Counted from the first letter of the stretch, positions 1 to 8,621 are shown. The stretch is 64,000 nt of DNA from Alicyclobacillus mali NBRC 102425 (GCF_001570745.1 NZ_BCSG01000020.1:32665-96664); one strand, 5' to 3'. Translations and numbers: made by a program. The notes: generated by a model from the sequence alone, not told the origin.

Positions 1-30
1 AAAGGCGGCACGTGAAGGGGTGTGAATACG

Positions 31-858
31 GTGATTGTACCAGAGGGCGGCGCCTTCTCACAATGGATTGCCCCTCCGCTCGGCGCGCGGAGTGGCAAGC
101 CGCGCACGAGCGGAATCACGATGGTGATTGACAAGGGACTGAGCCTGGCGGAAACGGAGTCCCTCCTGTCGATGGCGGCTCCCATCATCGATGTACTGAA
201 GCTCGGATTTGGGACGAGCGCCGTCTATCCTGAGCACATCCTGAGGTCCAAACTCCAGCGCGCGGCGGAACAGGACGTCATGGCGTGCCCCGGTGGGACT
301 TTGGGCGAGGTGGCGTGGACGCAGGGCGTGTTCGCCGAATACCTTCAGCGTTGCCGCGAGCTCGGGTTTCAAGCCATGGAGATTTCGGACGGCATCATCG
401 ACCTGCCTCCGGCCCATCGCGCCCGGGCCGTCGCGGCAGCCAAGCGCGTCTTTCCGGTCGTGATCACCGAAGTGGGCAAAAAGCTGAGCCACGACGTCGA
501 CCTCGCGCGCTGTGCCGAGGGCGTAATCCGCGATCTCGAAGCCGGGGCCGATTACGTGATCCTCGAGGGGCGGGAATCGGGCGAAGATGTCGGCATCTAC
601 GGTCCCGGAGGCACCGTGCTGGACGACGCGTTGAGCGCGTTCATCCAGGCGCTGCCCGCCTATGCCCGGAGCCGCGTGATCTGGGAGGCTCCCAAGAAAT
701 CACAACAAGTGGAACTCATACGCCGCTTCGGTCCGACAGTCAATCTGGGCAACGTCCCGCCGGCCGACGCCATCGCCGTCGAGTGCCTTCGCCTCGGCCT
801 CCGCGCGGACACCTTCGTTCTTGCACTGAGCGGTCCTGGATCTCAAGGCTCGTCGTAA
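31..858 (+). CDS. comA: phosphosulfolactate synthase (ComA/YitD family)
   Basis: The product matches the ComA family, which adds sulfite to phosphoenolpyruvate to make phosphosulfolactate, first step of the sulfolactate/coenzyme M branch; Bacilli carry it as YitD. Family-like stretches include VIDKGLSLAE, IDVLKLGFGTSAVYP, CPGGTLGEVAW, MEISDGII and IWEAPKKSQQVELI, fitting a TIM-barrel enzyme of about 270 residues. Two in-frame GTG codons (22 and 31) are possible starts; the purine-rich GAAGGGG at 14-20 is well spaced only for 31. It converges on the DksA-like gene and overlaps its end by 16 bp. The family call is by eye; the in vivo product is not established in Bacilli. Confidence 0.82.
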   Translation: MIVPEGGAFSQWIAPPLGARSGKPRTSGITMVIDKGLSLAETESLLSMAAPIIDVLKLGFGTSAVYPEHILRSKLQRAAEQDVMACPGGTLGEVAWTQGVFAEYLQRCRELGFQAMEISDGIIDLPPAHRARAVAAAKRVFPVVITEVGKKLSHDVDLARCAEGVIRDLEAGADYVILEGRESGEDVGIYGPGGTVLDDALSAFIQALPAYARSRVIWEAPKKSQQVELIRRFGPTVNLGNVPPADAIAVECLRLGLRADTFVLALSGPGSQGSS

Positions 859-1484
859 TCGGTGAGGAGTTGAGCCGACGACGGCAACGTCCGCCGGTAC
901 GCCTCTTCCGAAAAACGCTCCACCGGATCGACGTATCCGGCGTCGTCGTCAAGGTCGGGCTCGTCGTAGCGCGCAAGGCCATTGACCGGGCGGTCGTACC
1001 GCATGACGTCCTTTAGTGCGTCTTCCCCGTCGTATCCCGTTTCATCCGCGCCGTCGCGATCGAACTGGCCGAACGAGGGCGCCAGCACGTCCTCCTCTAC
1101 GGGGCGGCGCGCTGGCGCTCTCCTGGCTTCGGCCTCCCGCTCACAGTCCACGCACCGGCGAGCGGTCGGAACCGCCTCGAGCCTCTCCGGGGGAATGGAG
1201 CGCCCGCACGACTCGCACGTGCCGTAGGTTCCTTGCCGGATGCGCGCGAGTGCGTCCTCGACATCCGCGAGCGCACGCTCGTCGCGCAACCGTTCGCCCA
1301 TCGCCTGATTGCGAAGTGCGAGTTCGCTGGCGATATCCGCAGGATGGTTGTCATACATCGCGAGTTCCGAGAATTCGTCTGGCATCGAGCTGCGAATGTC
1401 CGCAGACGTCTCGGCCCCTTGCAGTCGCGCGACGAGCCTCCTTTGCTCAGCTTCCAAACGAGATTGAAGCAAATCCGTATCCAT
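843..1484 (-). CDS. TraR/DksA-type zinc-finger protein (YteA-like)
   Basis: A 213-residue protein with an N-terminal coiled coil followed by one C4 zinc finger (C90, C93, C111, C114, in TCESCG and RRCVDCE), the plan of the Bacillus YteA / TraR-DksA family. DksA relatives bind RNA polymerase through the secondary channel; whether this one does is not known. The C-terminal 90 residues are rich in Asp, Glu and Arg and look disordered. ATG is preceded by GGAGGACGGAC, giving a good ribosome site. The gene lies alone between comA (convergent) and the DUF5665 gene. Confidence 0.75.
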   Translation of the reverse strand: MDTDLLQSRLEAEQRRLVARLQGAETSADIRSSMPDEFSELAMYDNHPADIASELALRNQAMGERLRDERALADVEDALARIRQGTYGTCESCGRSIPPERLEAVPTARRCVDCEREAEARRAPARRPVEEDVLAPSFGQFDRDGADETGYDGEDALKDVMRYDRPVNGLARYDEPDLDDDAGYVDPVERFSEEAYRRTLPSSAQLLTDYDEP

Positions 1485-1496
1485 GTCCGTCCTCCT

Positions 1497-1820
1497 TCAA
1501 TATGTGAACTCACGTGCCTTGAGTTGTCCATCCACGATTTGAACCAAATCTGCAATCCACTTGCCAATGACGGGCAAATTGAGAAGCTCCAACTGTTGCA
1601 GAACGAGCACCACCAGCCCCGCAATGACGGTGAAGCCGAGTCCAATGCCGAGGCCGCGGAAGATGCCGCCGATGAGATTGAGCAGCGCCAATCGCCACGG
1701 CGTCTGCAACAGATCGACGTAAGCGGCGAAGTTCACACCTTCGAGGTACTCGGTCAGGCGGAGGAGTCCGAGATTTGTGAGCGAGTGACGTCGTTTTCGC
1801 CGAAGCCGCATGATCCTCAC
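1497..1820 (-). CDS. DUF5665-type small membrane protein
   Basis: A 107-residue protein with a basic N-terminus (RLRRKRRH) and one or two hydrophobic segments around residues 45-75 (RLALLNLIGGIFRGLGIGLG, then FTVIAGLVVLVLQQLELL), ending LPVIGKWIADLVQIV. This layout recalls the DUF5665 family of Firmicutes, of unknown function. The start may be the GTG at 1820 or the ATG at 1811. It sits 12 bp upstream of the DksA-like gene on the same strand and may be cotranscribed with it. Confidence 0.6.
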   Translation of the reverse strand: MRIMRLRRKRRHSLTNLGLLRLTEYLEGVNFAAYVDLLQTPWRLALLNLIGGIFRGLGIGLGFTVIAGLVVLVLQQLELLNLPVIGKWIADLVQIVDGQLKAREFTY

Positions 1821-1966
1821 CGTCCCGGCTGTGGATGGTCTGCCGGTAGTGTACCCGGCGAACCTCGATCCATGTCGGACATGTTCACCAGACTGTCATT
1901 GGTATCTCTCGCCCATCTGTGTATGATGGAGATCGGCAAGCGTTGTTTCGACTGGAGAGATGATTC

Positions 1967-2161
1967 ATGCGCAGAACGTGGCTGCTCGCCGCTTCCTGGG
2001 CCATTGTGTGGATTGGCATTACGTTGTTTGCCGCGTGCCTCCTCGCCCGCGTGTGGCTGCAACTGTCACTTCCCTACACCACCTATGTCGTAATCGACTC
2101 CTCACTCGTGGCTTTCGGCCTCGCGCTCCTTTGGTACACCGTCCGAAGCGAAAAAAAATGA
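1967..2161 (+). CDS. small two-helix membrane protein, unknown
   Basis: A 64-residue ORF with two clear hydrophobic helices (about residues 5-28 and 37-58) and a charged tail RSEKK. A GGAGAG motif lies about 10 bases before the ATG. It stands alone between divergent and convergent minus-strand genes. No family is recognised. The coding call rests on the ribosome site and the clean two-helix pattern. Confidence 0.5.
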   Translation: MRRTWLLAASWAIVWIGITLFAACLLARVWLQLSLPYTTYVVIDSSLVAFGLALLWYTVRSEKK

Positions 2162-2182
2162 AGCCGACCCTCGTGGATCGGC
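2151..2182 (-). terminator. intrinsic terminator after divIVA
   Basis: On the minus strand an 8-bp stem (GCCGATCC/GGGTCGGC, loop ACGA) is followed within four bases by eight T residues. It lies just past the divIVA stop and closes the ylm-divIVA run. Its T-tract is the AAAAAAAA at the end of the facing small membrane-protein gene. Confidence 0.8.
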
Positions 2183-2209
2183 CCCGTCACCCGTTTGTCT
2201 ACGCTTGCC

Positions 2210-2716
2210 TCACGCGAAGTCCGGCTCAGCCGCCGCGACCTCGCGCCGCGCGAGCTCCCGCTCGAACGACTCCCAGTCTCCCGACTCCATCATTTCCAGC
2301 TGCGACTGGATGAGCGACCGGAACCGCGCGCGGAAAATCGCCGCTTGCTTCTGCATCTCCTCGACCTCAAGCGCCACTTTGCGCGCCTTGTTGAGTGCTT
2401 CGCTGATGATGCGATCCGCGTTTTTTTCCGCTTCGCGAATGATGAGCTGCGCTTCTTTCTTTGCGTTGTTTTTTAGTTCCTCCGCCGTTTCCTGCGCGAC
2501 GAGGATGGATTTGCTCAGGCTCTCCTCGAGATTCTGGTAATGAGCCAGTTTCTCGTTGAGACGGGCAATTTCCTCTTCGAGCTGCTTATTCTGGCGGATC
2601 AGACCCTCGTAGTCCTGAATGACGCGTTCCAGAAAGTCATCGACTTCGTCCTCATTGTACCCGCGCAGCGAGCGCCGGAACTCTTTATTGTGAATGTCGA
2701 TGGGCGACAACGGCAT
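2210..2716 (-). CDS. divIVA: cell-division / polarity protein DivIVA
   Basis: The N-terminus MPLSPIDIHNKEFRRSLRG followed by YNEDEVDDFLE is the DivIVA lipid-binding domain; residues 25-150 are heptad coiled coil. DivIVA recognises negatively curved membrane at poles and septa, recruiting Min proteins and, at sporulation, chromosome-anchoring factors. At 168 residues it is the usual Bacilli length. It is the last gene of the ylm run, as in Bacillus, with a terminator directly after it. GAGGGGG precedes the ATG. Confidence 0.95.
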   Translation of the reverse strand: MPLSPIDIHNKEFRRSLRGYNEDEVDDFLERVIQDYEGLIRQNKQLEEEIARLNEKLAHYQNLEESLSKSILVAQETAEELKNNAKKEAQLIIREAEKNADRIISEALNKARKVALEVEEMQKQAAIFRARFRSLIQSQLEMMESGDWESFERELARREVAAAEPDFA

Positions 2717-2827
2717 GGCGAATCCCCCTCATCTCGACCACAGGCTTGTAGAGCCCCCTTGTTTGGGCGAAGGTTCGTCACCCTGCTATTCGACAGCAAG
2801 CGGCAAAATCCTTCACCCTAAGCGCGC

Positions 2828-3595
2828 TCACCGGCGAGATCGTAAAACACCGACGCGGATCATCCATCGGCCGCTTTTGGACTGTCCCACGGTCTCCAGG
2901 ACCCGCACGCGCCCAAATCCCCTGACCGACAACACATCGCCAGGACGCACCTCGGCGTCCGCTGGCGCTTCCGCGTGATTGAGTTCGACGCGCCCACTCG
3001 CAACGAGCGACTGGGCCTCCTTTCGGGACATCCGACAAGCCTGTGCCACGACGGCATCCATGCGCGGCGACATGACGAAGATGTCCTTGGGCTCGTATGG
3101 GGGAGGCGGCAGTTCGGGGATATCGTCCACCTCCCGAACATGGACAACTACTCGCCCGACGCGGGACCAAGTGTCGCGAAGATAGCTGACCAACGGCTGC
3201 GCGATAAACACGTACGCCTGTGAAGGCGTGACCAGAACGATGTCGCCCAACGAGGGGCGCTTAAGTCCAAGGCCAAGGAGCGAGCCTAGCACATCCGCGT
3301 GTGCAAACTCCCCTTGTAGCGCGGACACCTCAAGCGCCTGAATTTCGAAGTCCTCGGGGGCCACGGGCCAGGGCTCGGGCAAAAGCAGCAGCCGAACGCG
3401 TTCCGCACCGTCGAATCCACCAAAGGCCTCCGCGTGAAGTCCCGCGCCTTTCGCGACGCTCTCCGCGAGGTACTGTTCACGCGGGGTCAAAAAATCGGTC
3501 AAGTAAGGGGAGTATCTGTCCTGAACCTGTCGCACCCAGTCCGACGCGCGGCGGACCCAGGGCTGCTCCGACGCGCGGACCCATGTGTGTTTCAC
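2828..3595 (-). CDS. ylmH: YlmH family S4-domain RNA-binding protein
   Basis: A 255-residue protein ending in an S4 RNA-binding domain (about 180-235, from MDAVVAQACRMSRKEA to PGDVLSVRGFGRVRV). YlmH acts in rescue of stalled ribosomes in Bacillus and is a constant member of the division-linked ylm cluster. The GTG start has GAGGAGG about nine bases upstream. It lies between ylmG and divIVA, the normal order. Confidence 0.92.
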   Translation of the reverse strand: MKHTWVRASEQPWVRRASDWVRQVQDRYSPYLTDFLTPREQYLAESVAKGAGLHAEAFGGFDGAERVRLLLLPEPWPVAPEDFEIQALEVSALQGEFAHADVLGSLLGLGLKRPSLGDIVLVTPSQAYVFIAQPLVSYLRDTWSRVGRVVVHVREVDDIPELPPPPYEPKDIFVMSPRMDAVVAQACRMSRKEAQSLVASGRVELNHAEAPADAEVRPGDVLSVRGFGRVRVLETVGQSKSGRWMIRVGVLRSRR

Positions 3596-3608
3596 GGCGG
3601 GTGCCTCC

Positions 3609-3890
3609 TCAACTGGTTGTCAACTGTGTCAAGGTGGTGTCGACGCCCGCTTCGACCACCAAAAACACGACCATGGCCAAAATCCATGACACATCCACGG
3701 CCAGCCGCCCGATGCGCAAGGGGCGAAGATGTCGGCGAAACACCCACAGATACGGCTCACAACAGGCCGAGATCCACCGCCCGACCGGGTGATGGACCCA
3801 ATCGGGCACCATCTGAACCAATGCGCCGGCCAGAAGCACCACGAAGTAGACGGCGAAGATCCATTCCACAGCGTCCGCCAGCCCGTCCAT
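3609..3890 (-). CDS. ylmG: YggT family membrane protein
   Basis: A 93-residue protein with two hydrophobic helices separated by a loop with MVPDWVHHPVGRWI and CEPYLWVFRRH, the YggT/YlmG hallmark. The family is implicated in membrane or nucleoid organisation near division sites. It starts 12 bp after ylmE, with the Shine-Dalgarno GAGGGGGTGG overlapping the ylmE stop. In Bacillus sepF normally sits between these two genes; there is no room for it here. Confidence 0.9.
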   Translation of the reverse strand: MDGLADAVEWIFAVYFVVLLAGALVQMVPDWVHHPVGRWISACCEPYLWVFRRHLRPLRIGRLAVDVSWILAMVVFLVVEAGVDTTLTQLTTS

Positions 3891-3902
3891 GTGACCACCC
3901 CC

Positions 3903-4592
3903 TCACGGATTCACCAACCTGCGCCCGATACGGATCATCGTCGCGCCCTCTTGGACCGCCACCTCGAAGTCGTCGGACATGCCCATCGAAAGCTGATCAA
4001 ACGCCTCGAGTGACAGGCGCGACTGCAGGTCGTCCCTGAGAGCACGAAGCCCCGCGAACACGTGACGGACGTCCTCAGGCCGCTCGGCGATGGGCGCCAT
4101 GGTCATGAGCCCTCTGACCGAGAGCCCGGGAAGTTCGCGGGCGAGGAGAATCAAATCCTCCGCGTCCTCAGGCCGGATCCCATGCTTTTGTGCCTCGCCG
4201 CTGATGTTCACCTGCACCAGCACGTTAAGAACGGCGCCGCGCCGCACGGCCTCTGCGGACAGGGCCCGCGCCAATTCAGGCCTGTCGAGCGAGTGAATCC
4301 ACGAAAAACGCGGGACGACATATTTGACCTTGTTCGTTTGAAGCGCCCCGATGAAATGCCACTCGAACTGAGCTGAAGCCGGATGCGCGAGCTTGTCCCG
4401 CGCGATCTGCCACCGATTTTCGCCTGCGTCCCGGATGCCCGCGGCGTACAGCGCGGACAATACATCGGGAGACGCCGTCTTTGTGACGGCCACCACGCGA
4501 ACATCGGCCGGATGGCGGCCGGATGGACGACAGGCCATCTCCACCCGCGCCCGAACTTCCTCGACCCGCTGACGCACAAACCCATAATCCAC
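3903..4592 (-). CDS. ylmE: PLP homeostasis protein (YggS/YlmE family)
   Basis: A 229-residue single-domain alanine-racemase-fold protein. K38 in VVAVTKT is the expected pyridoxal-phosphate lysine, and GENRWQIARDKL, WHFIGALQTNKVK, SMGMSDDFEVAV and RIGRRL are family signatures. It carries PLP without a known catalytic reaction and helps balance B6 and amino-acid pools. GTG start after GGGGGACTGAGCT. It starts 3 bp after the pgeF stop, so the two are probably coupled. Confidence 0.93.
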   Translation of the reverse strand: MDYGFVRQRVEEVRARVEMACRPSGRHPADVRVVAVTKTASPDVLSALYAAGIRDAGENRWQIARDKLAHPASAQFEWHFIGALQTNKVKYVVPRFSWIHSLDRPELARALSAEAVRRGAVLNVLVQVNISGEAQKHGIRPEDAEDLILLARELPGLSVRGLMTMAPIAERPEDVRHVFAGLRALRDDLQSRLSLEAFDQLSMGMSDDFEVAVQEGATMIRIGRRLVNP

Positions 4593-4595
4593 AGC

Positions 4596-5402
4596 TCAGT
4601 CCCCCATCCCAAGCGCGATGACCGCCATTTGGCGCCCCGCGCGCTCTCCCTCGCGGCGGTGGGAAAATAAGTGGCGGTTCCGACAGGATGTGCAGACGCC
4701 AGAATCGTAGATATGCTCCGGCTGAACGCCGCACGCTTCAACCGACAGGCGAATGGCGTGCGGGAGGCTGAAGACGTACTTGTCCGGGCGTCCAAACCTC
4801 GGCAACAGCGCTCGCTCAAGCCGCGCGTTTCGTGCACGCTCGGCCACCACGTCGTCCACCTCATAGCAGCATCGGCGGATGCACGGGCCGATGGCGACGC
4901 GGAGATGGCCGGGGTCTGTCCCGTACTCGTCCCGCATTCGCTCGATGCCGCGGGCGACAATGTGTTCAACCGTTCCCCGCCATCCCGAGTGACAGGCGCC
5001 CACGACGCGGCGGACGGGATCGTACAGAAGCACGGGCGCGCAGTCCGCGACCAAAACGGCAAGCGCCAGACCGGGGACATCTGTGATCATTCCATCGGCC
5101 TCGACAGCGGATTCCGTCGGCGCGTCGACGCGCACGACGCGAGGGCCGTGGACCTGGCGCACCAGGCACAGCGAATCGACTCGCAGACCCACCTTGCCGA
5201 GCATCTGCCCGCGATGTTCCCGAGCTACCTCCGGGCCCGCGAGCCGCGGGGAGACATCCGCATCCGCGGGCGGGAATACGTCCAAATGGCGAAAGAAAAA
5301 CATGGCTCTTACCCCCGGGTCCGCAAACGGCGGGCGAATCCCGAGGCCGCCATGTTGTCCGATCACGTCCTTCAGCAAGCGCATCCCTCCGCCATCTATC
5401 AT
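4596..5402 (-). CDS. pgeF: peptidoglycan editing factor PgeF (YlmD)
   Basis: A multicopper-oxidase-fold (DUF152) protein. PgeF removes misincorporated L-Ser from muropeptide precursors in E. coli; relatives act on purine nucleosides. Metal-site signatures are visible: LVRQVHG, LAVLVADCAPVLL, GACHSGWRGT, VAIGPCIRRCCYEV and YDSGVCTSCR. The reading frame is open far upstream, but homology begins near PGVRAMFFFRHLD. Candidate starts are ATG 5432 (TGATG overlap with ylmC), 5402 and 5384; the choice is uncertain. It sits between ylmC and ylmE as in Bacillus. Confidence 0.88.
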   Translation of the reverse strand: MIDGGGMRLLKDVIGQHGGLGIRPPFADPGVRAMFFFRHLDVFPPADADVSPRLAGPEVAREHRGQMLGKVGLRVDSLCLVRQVHGPRVVRVDAPTESAVEADGMITDVPGLALAVLVADCAPVLLYDPVRRVVGACHSGWRGTVEHIVARGIERMRDEYGTDPGHLRVAIGPCIRRCCYEVDDVVAERARNARLERALLPRFGRPDKYVFSLPHAIRLSVEACGVQPEHIYDSGVCTSCRNRHLFSHRREGERAGRQMAVIALGMGD

Positions 5403-5431
5403 ACATCCATCCGGCTTCGCGGCGCCACGCA

Positions 5432-5728
5432 TCAGTAGCCGCCCGTGCCGCGCTTGCCGGACTGCGGAGGAAGATAGTAGCCCGGTTCCCCAGGCGGGCG
5501 CAGATCCACGAGGATCACGTCCGCGCCAATTTTCACAATCTGGCTCCACGGAATGATGTAGTCCTGCGATCCGCCCACCATGCCGAAGAACTTGGACTGG
5601 CCGGGAATGACGATGGCGCGGATCAGCCCGCTGTCCAGGTCAATCTCCAAATCTCCGATGGTGCCGAGCCGCTTGCCGTCCTCGACGTTGACCACGTCCT
5701 TCGACTGAAGCTCCGAAATGCGCACCAC
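5432..5728 (-). CDS. ylmC: YlmC/YmxH PRC-barrel sporulation protein
   Basis: A 98-residue PRC-barrel protein beginning MVRISELQSKDVVNVEDGKR and containing GDLEIDLDSG and DYIIPWSQIVKIGADVIL, typical of the YlmC/YmxH family. The molecular role is unknown; the gene usually follows sigG. Its stop overlaps a possible pgeF ATG (TGATG), and the C-terminal tail (PPQSGKRGTGGY) is probably flexible. Confidence 0.9.
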   Translation of the reverse strand: MVRISELQSKDVVNVEDGKRLGTIGDLEIDLDSGLIRAIVIPGQSKFFGMVGGSQDYIIPWSQIVKIGADVILVDLRPPGEPGYYLPPQSGKRGTGGY

Positions 5729-5782
5729 GCCTATCCGCCTCCCATCGGTCCTATGGTGATCATATGACCGATGGCGGATGGG

Positions 5783-6562
5783 TTACGACTGGATGTGCTT
5801 GTACATGCGATGAATGGCCGCCTTTTCGAGGCGAGAGACCTGAGCCTGCGAGATGCCGATTTCGTCCGCCACTTCCATTTGCGTCTTGCCTTCGTAAAAT
5901 CGCTTCGCGAGGATCTTCTTCTCCCGGTCCGACAGCTTGCGCATCGCCTCCCGCAGCGCAATGCCCTCCACCCACGCCGAATCCTTTTCTCGCTCATCGT
6001 GGATCTGGTCCATCACGTAGATGGGATCTCCCCCATCGTGGTAGATCGGCTCGAACATCGAAACCGGATCCTGAATGGCGTCGAGCGCGAACACAACCTC
6101 CTCCTTCGGCAGGTTCATCTCGTTGGCGATCTCGACGATGGAAGGCTCGCGCAGATTCTTGGATGCCAGCATATCGCGGACCTGGAGGGCCTTGTACGCA
6201 ATGTCGCGAAGGGAACGACTGACGCGGATGGGGTTGTTATCCCGCAGATATCTGCGGATCTCGCCGACGATCATGGGGACCGCGTAGGTGGAAAAACGCA
6301 CGTTTTGGCTGAGGTCAAAATTGTCAATGGCTTTCATCAGACCGATGCATCCAACCTGAAACAAATCATCCACATATTCTCCACGATTATTAAAACGTTG
6401 AATAACCGATAAGACCAGGCGCAGATTGCCGTTGACCAACTTCTCACGTGCCGAGATATCCCCGGCCCGAAGCTGTTCAAACAACTCGCGCATTTGAGCG
6501 TTCGTGAGAACGGGGAGCTGAGAAGTGTTGACGCCGCAGATCTCCACCTTGTTGCGCTTCAA
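5783..6562 (-). CDS. sigG: forespore sigma factor SigG
   Basis: Late forespore sigma factor directing spore-coat-independent forespore genes after engulfment. The sequence is very close to B. subtilis SigG across region 2 (NGNLRLVLSVIQRFNNRGEY, VDDLFQVGCIGLMKAIDNFD), region 3 and the region 4 helix-turn-helix (QMEVADEIGISQAQVSRLE). A start at TTG 6562 (giving MKRNKVEICGVNTS) matches the family N-terminus, has GGGGGGA six bases upstream and gives 259 residues; the longer frame to 6589 adds nine unconserved residues. It follows sigE after a hairpin, so it is likely to have its own promoter as in Bacillus. Confidence 0.95.
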   Translation of the reverse strand: MKRNKVEICGVNTSQLPVLTNAQMRELFEQLRAGDISAREKLVNGNLRLVLSVIQRFNNRGEYVDDLFQVGCIGLMKAIDNFDLSQNVRFSTYAVPMIVGEIRRYLRDNNPIRVSRSLRDIAYKALQVRDMLASKNLREPSIVEIANEMNLPKEEVVFALDAIQDPVSMFEPIYHDGGDPIYVMDQIHDEREKDSAWVEGIALREAMRKLSDREKKILAKRFYEGKTQMEVADEIGISQAQVSRLEKAAIHRMYKHIQS

Positions 6563-6671
6563 AGAAGTCCCCCCAAGTCTGCTCGTCATACACGTGTGTA
6601 CACATATTCCAAAATTCGTCTTAAGTATGTCCGGACTTGGGCGGGTTATGCAGGTTCCGACTCACTAAGAA

Positions 6672-6694
6672 GGCGGCGCCCCAGGGGCGCCGCC
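6672..6694. terminator. GC-rich hairpin between sigE and sigG
   Basis: A perfect 11-bp inverted repeat (GGCGGCGCCCC / GGGGCGCCGCC) lies just past the sigE stop and before sigG. The T-run after it on the minus strand is weak (CTTCTTAG). It probably attenuates read-through from sigE into sigG, which would keep the two sigma factors on separate timing. Confidence 0.55.
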
Positions 6695-6719
6695 GCGAAC
6701 TTCACCTGTGTCGTGTACC

Positions 6720-7469
6720 TCACATCATCTTGTTAAATTCTCGCTGAAGCCGCTTCAAAATGCGCTTCTCCAAACGCGATATGTAGGATTGGGAAATGCC
6801 GAGAAGATCGGCGACGTCCTTTTGCGTCATCTCCTGACCGGTCCCCAGGCCGAATCGCAGTTCCATGATGGTGCGCTCCCGTTCGCTCAACTTGTCGAGG
6901 GCGTCGTAGAGCAGTTCGCGGTCCACCTCGTCTTCGAGGTTTCGGTAGATGGTGTCGGAATCCGTTCCGAGCACGTCCGACAGGAGCAATTCGTTTCCAT
7001 CCCAGTCCACGTTCAGCGGCTCGTCCAGCGACACCTCGGCGCGCAGTTTGTTGTTGCGCCGGAGGTACATCAGGATCTCGTTCTCGATGCAGCGAGACGC
7101 GTACGTCGCGAGCTTGATCTTCTTGGACGGATCGAACGTATTCACCGCCTTGATGAGCCCGATGGTGCCGATGGAAACCAGATCTTCAATGTTGACGCCG
7201 GTGTTTTCGAACTTGCGAGCGATGTACACGACGAGGCGGAGGTTGCGTTCGATGAGCATCGACCGCACCGACGGATCACCCGAGGGCAGCCGTTCCAGAA
7301 GATATTGCTCCTCCTCCTTCGTGAGCGGCGGTGGAAGCGCCTCGCTTCCGCCAACGTAATAAACCTCATCCGGCTGACCCAGGAGGCGAACTCGCAGGCG
7401 GATGTACAGGAGGCGAAGCCGAAGGAGCGCGAGGCGGCGCTTGGTCTCGAGAAGCTGGAACGCGTACAT
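6720..7469 (-). CDS. sigE: mother-cell sigma factor pro-SigE
   Basis: Early mother-cell sigma factor, made as an inactive membrane-bound precursor and cut by SpoIIGA. Conserved blocks include [55 protein letters not shown] and the region 4 HTH ([19 protein letters not shown]). The N-terminal 30-odd residues are a Leu/Arg-rich amphipathic pro-sequence ([18 protein letters not shown]), the membrane-binding part. ATG 7469 has GGAG nine bases upstream; ATG 7484 is an alternative. The start lies inside the end of spoIIGA. Confidence 0.95.
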   Translation of the reverse strand: MYAFQLLETKRRLALLRLRLLYIRLRVRLLGQPDEVYYVGGSEALPPPLTKEEEQYLLERLPSGDPSVRSMLIERNLRLVVYIARKFENTGVNIEDLVSIGTIGLIKAVNTFDPSKKIKLATYASRCIENEILMYLRRNNKLRAEVSLDEPLNVDWDGNELLLSDVLGTDSDTIYRNLEDEVDRELLYDALDKLSERERTIMELRFGLGTGQEMTQKDVADLLGISQSYISRLEKRILKRLQREFNKMM

Positions 7470-8385
7470 CGTCATCCACTCCATTCATGACTTCAGGGTG
7501 CAAGATGGCTTGAAACGTCCCATCCGCGCTGAGCACGCCAGGGAAAACAGCAAACAGGCTGTCCGCACCGCGAATGCGGGCGCCATCCGCCTGCACCAGG
7601 TACACGGCCTTCGGGCGAAGGGCGACAGTCAAGCCGCGACCGGAGGCACCTTGAAACGGCACGACGGCAAACCGCGTTCTCGGCAACACCTCGATCAGAG
7701 CATCCAGCAGGTCCTCGCCGGCCGCGACCTTGTCTTGAACCTGCTTGGGAAACGCCGGCATCAGGACCTCCGCGTCCACCAGCGACACGGGCCGCTTGGA
7801 CACCGGATCCATCAATCCGTTGCCCGTATCCACCAGGGCTCGACAGCGGATGACCATCCCGTCGAATTGCACCTCAAGATCAACCAACGATATCTCGACG
7901 CGCGCGTCCTTTCGCAGACGCGCGGCGAGCCGCTTGAGGCCATCCACGGCGAGCGGAAGGCCGATCATCAGGCCGAGCGTCTCACCGGAAGTTGCGAAGG
8001 CCACGCCGCGGTTGCTCCACAGGGCATGGTTGAGCGTCGTCCCTGGGAGCGCGAATCGGGCTGCCACGCTTGCTCCAGCGACCATGAACGACACGAGATA
8101 ATACACGCCCACGAGGCGGGCGAGATCGAGCGCATTTCGGTGTGGCAGGGCAATCCACACCATCAGCACCGACACCAGCGCCTTTCCAGGCCACGTGGTG
8201 GTGAGGGACAGAGCAGGGACAAACAGCGCGAGCGAGTAGATGGCTCCAATCAGGGCGCCCGCCAAGAGCCGAGTCCAGCGAGCCCGGCGCTTCATCAGCC
8301 AGCCGGTCGTCCAGAGCAGGGCCAAGTCCATGATGAAGTTGACCATCCAGACGATGTCGATGTAGACAACCGGCAGGGCCTGCAC
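7366..8385 (-). CDS. spoIIGA: pro-SigE processing aspartic protease SpoIIGA
   Basis: Membrane protease that activates pro-SigE. Five or so hydrophobic segments fill residues 5-150; the cytosolic half has the retroviral-type aspartic protease motif LVDTGNGL with D186, followed by a hydrophobic GRGLTV strand. The last 35-40 residues are Pro/Ala/Ser-rich and are encoded in the 104 bp (or 119 bp) that overlap sigE, so the two genes are translated from overlapping frames. GTG start with GAGGTG upstream. Confidence 0.92.
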   Translation of the reverse strand: MQALPVVYIDIVWMVNFIMDLALLWTTGWLMKRRARWTRLLAGALIGAIYSLALFVPALSLTTTWPGKALVSVLMVWIALPHRNALDLARLVGVYYLVSFMVAGASVAARFALPGTTLNHALWSNRGVAFATSGETLGLMIGLPLAVDGLKRLAARLRKDARVEISLVDLEVQFDGMVIRCRALVDTGNGLMDPVSKRPVSLVDAEVLMPAFPKQVQDKVAAGEDLLDALIEVLPRTRFAVVPFQGASGRGLTVALRPKAVYLVQADGARIRGADSLFAVFPGVLSADGTFQAILHPEVMNGVDDDVRVPASRDQAPPRAPSASPPVHPPASSPPGSAG

Positions 8386-8466
8386 ACCATCACCTCAGGT
8401 GGAGCACGGCGTGTCCCATCCGACGGGCGGCGCGTCCGCAAGATGACACCGCATCGTTTGGAGGAA

Positions 8467-8500
8467 AGTATAGTAGATTTGTATTACGAAGCCTGTCGGA
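8467..8500 (-). promoter_or_regulatory. spoIIG promoter with Spo0A-like box
   Basis: TATACT at 8472-8467 (minus) is a good -10 for the spoIIGA-sigE operon, but no TTGACA lies 17 bases upstream. At 8494-8500 the plus strand reads TGTCGGA, six of seven matches to the Spo0A box TGTCGAA, roughly 35 bases before the inferred start of transcription. B. subtilis spoIIG has the same plan: a poorly spaced sigma-A promoter activated by phosphorylated Spo0A. Confidence 0.6.
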
Positions 8501-8596
8501 ACTTGACGGGTGAGTCATAGACTTTTTTGGAGAAGTCGGTCGAGGCATGACGTGCTACAAGGGGATTGAGATGTGACATCTTCCCTGAAACGTCAA

Positions 8597-8621
8597 GGGG
8601 CCTGCCGCAACGGCAGACCCC
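8597..8621 (-). terminator. terminator hairpin after ftsZ
   Basis: An 11-base-arm hairpin (GGGGTCTGCCG, loop TTG, CGGCAGGCCCC on the minus strand, one G-T pair) lies 44 bp past the ftsZ stop, followed by TTGACG with only a short T content. It separates the dcw operon from spoIIGA. Confidence 0.65.

Noticed and set aside
285..1016. 243-codon plus-strand ORF overlapping comA
   Set aside because: Arg/Ser/Pro-rich shadow of the comA frame typical of high-GC DNA.
4671..5438. 255-codon plus-strand ORF opposite pgeF
   Set aside because: Antisense shadow; pgeF has clear conserved motifs on the other strand.
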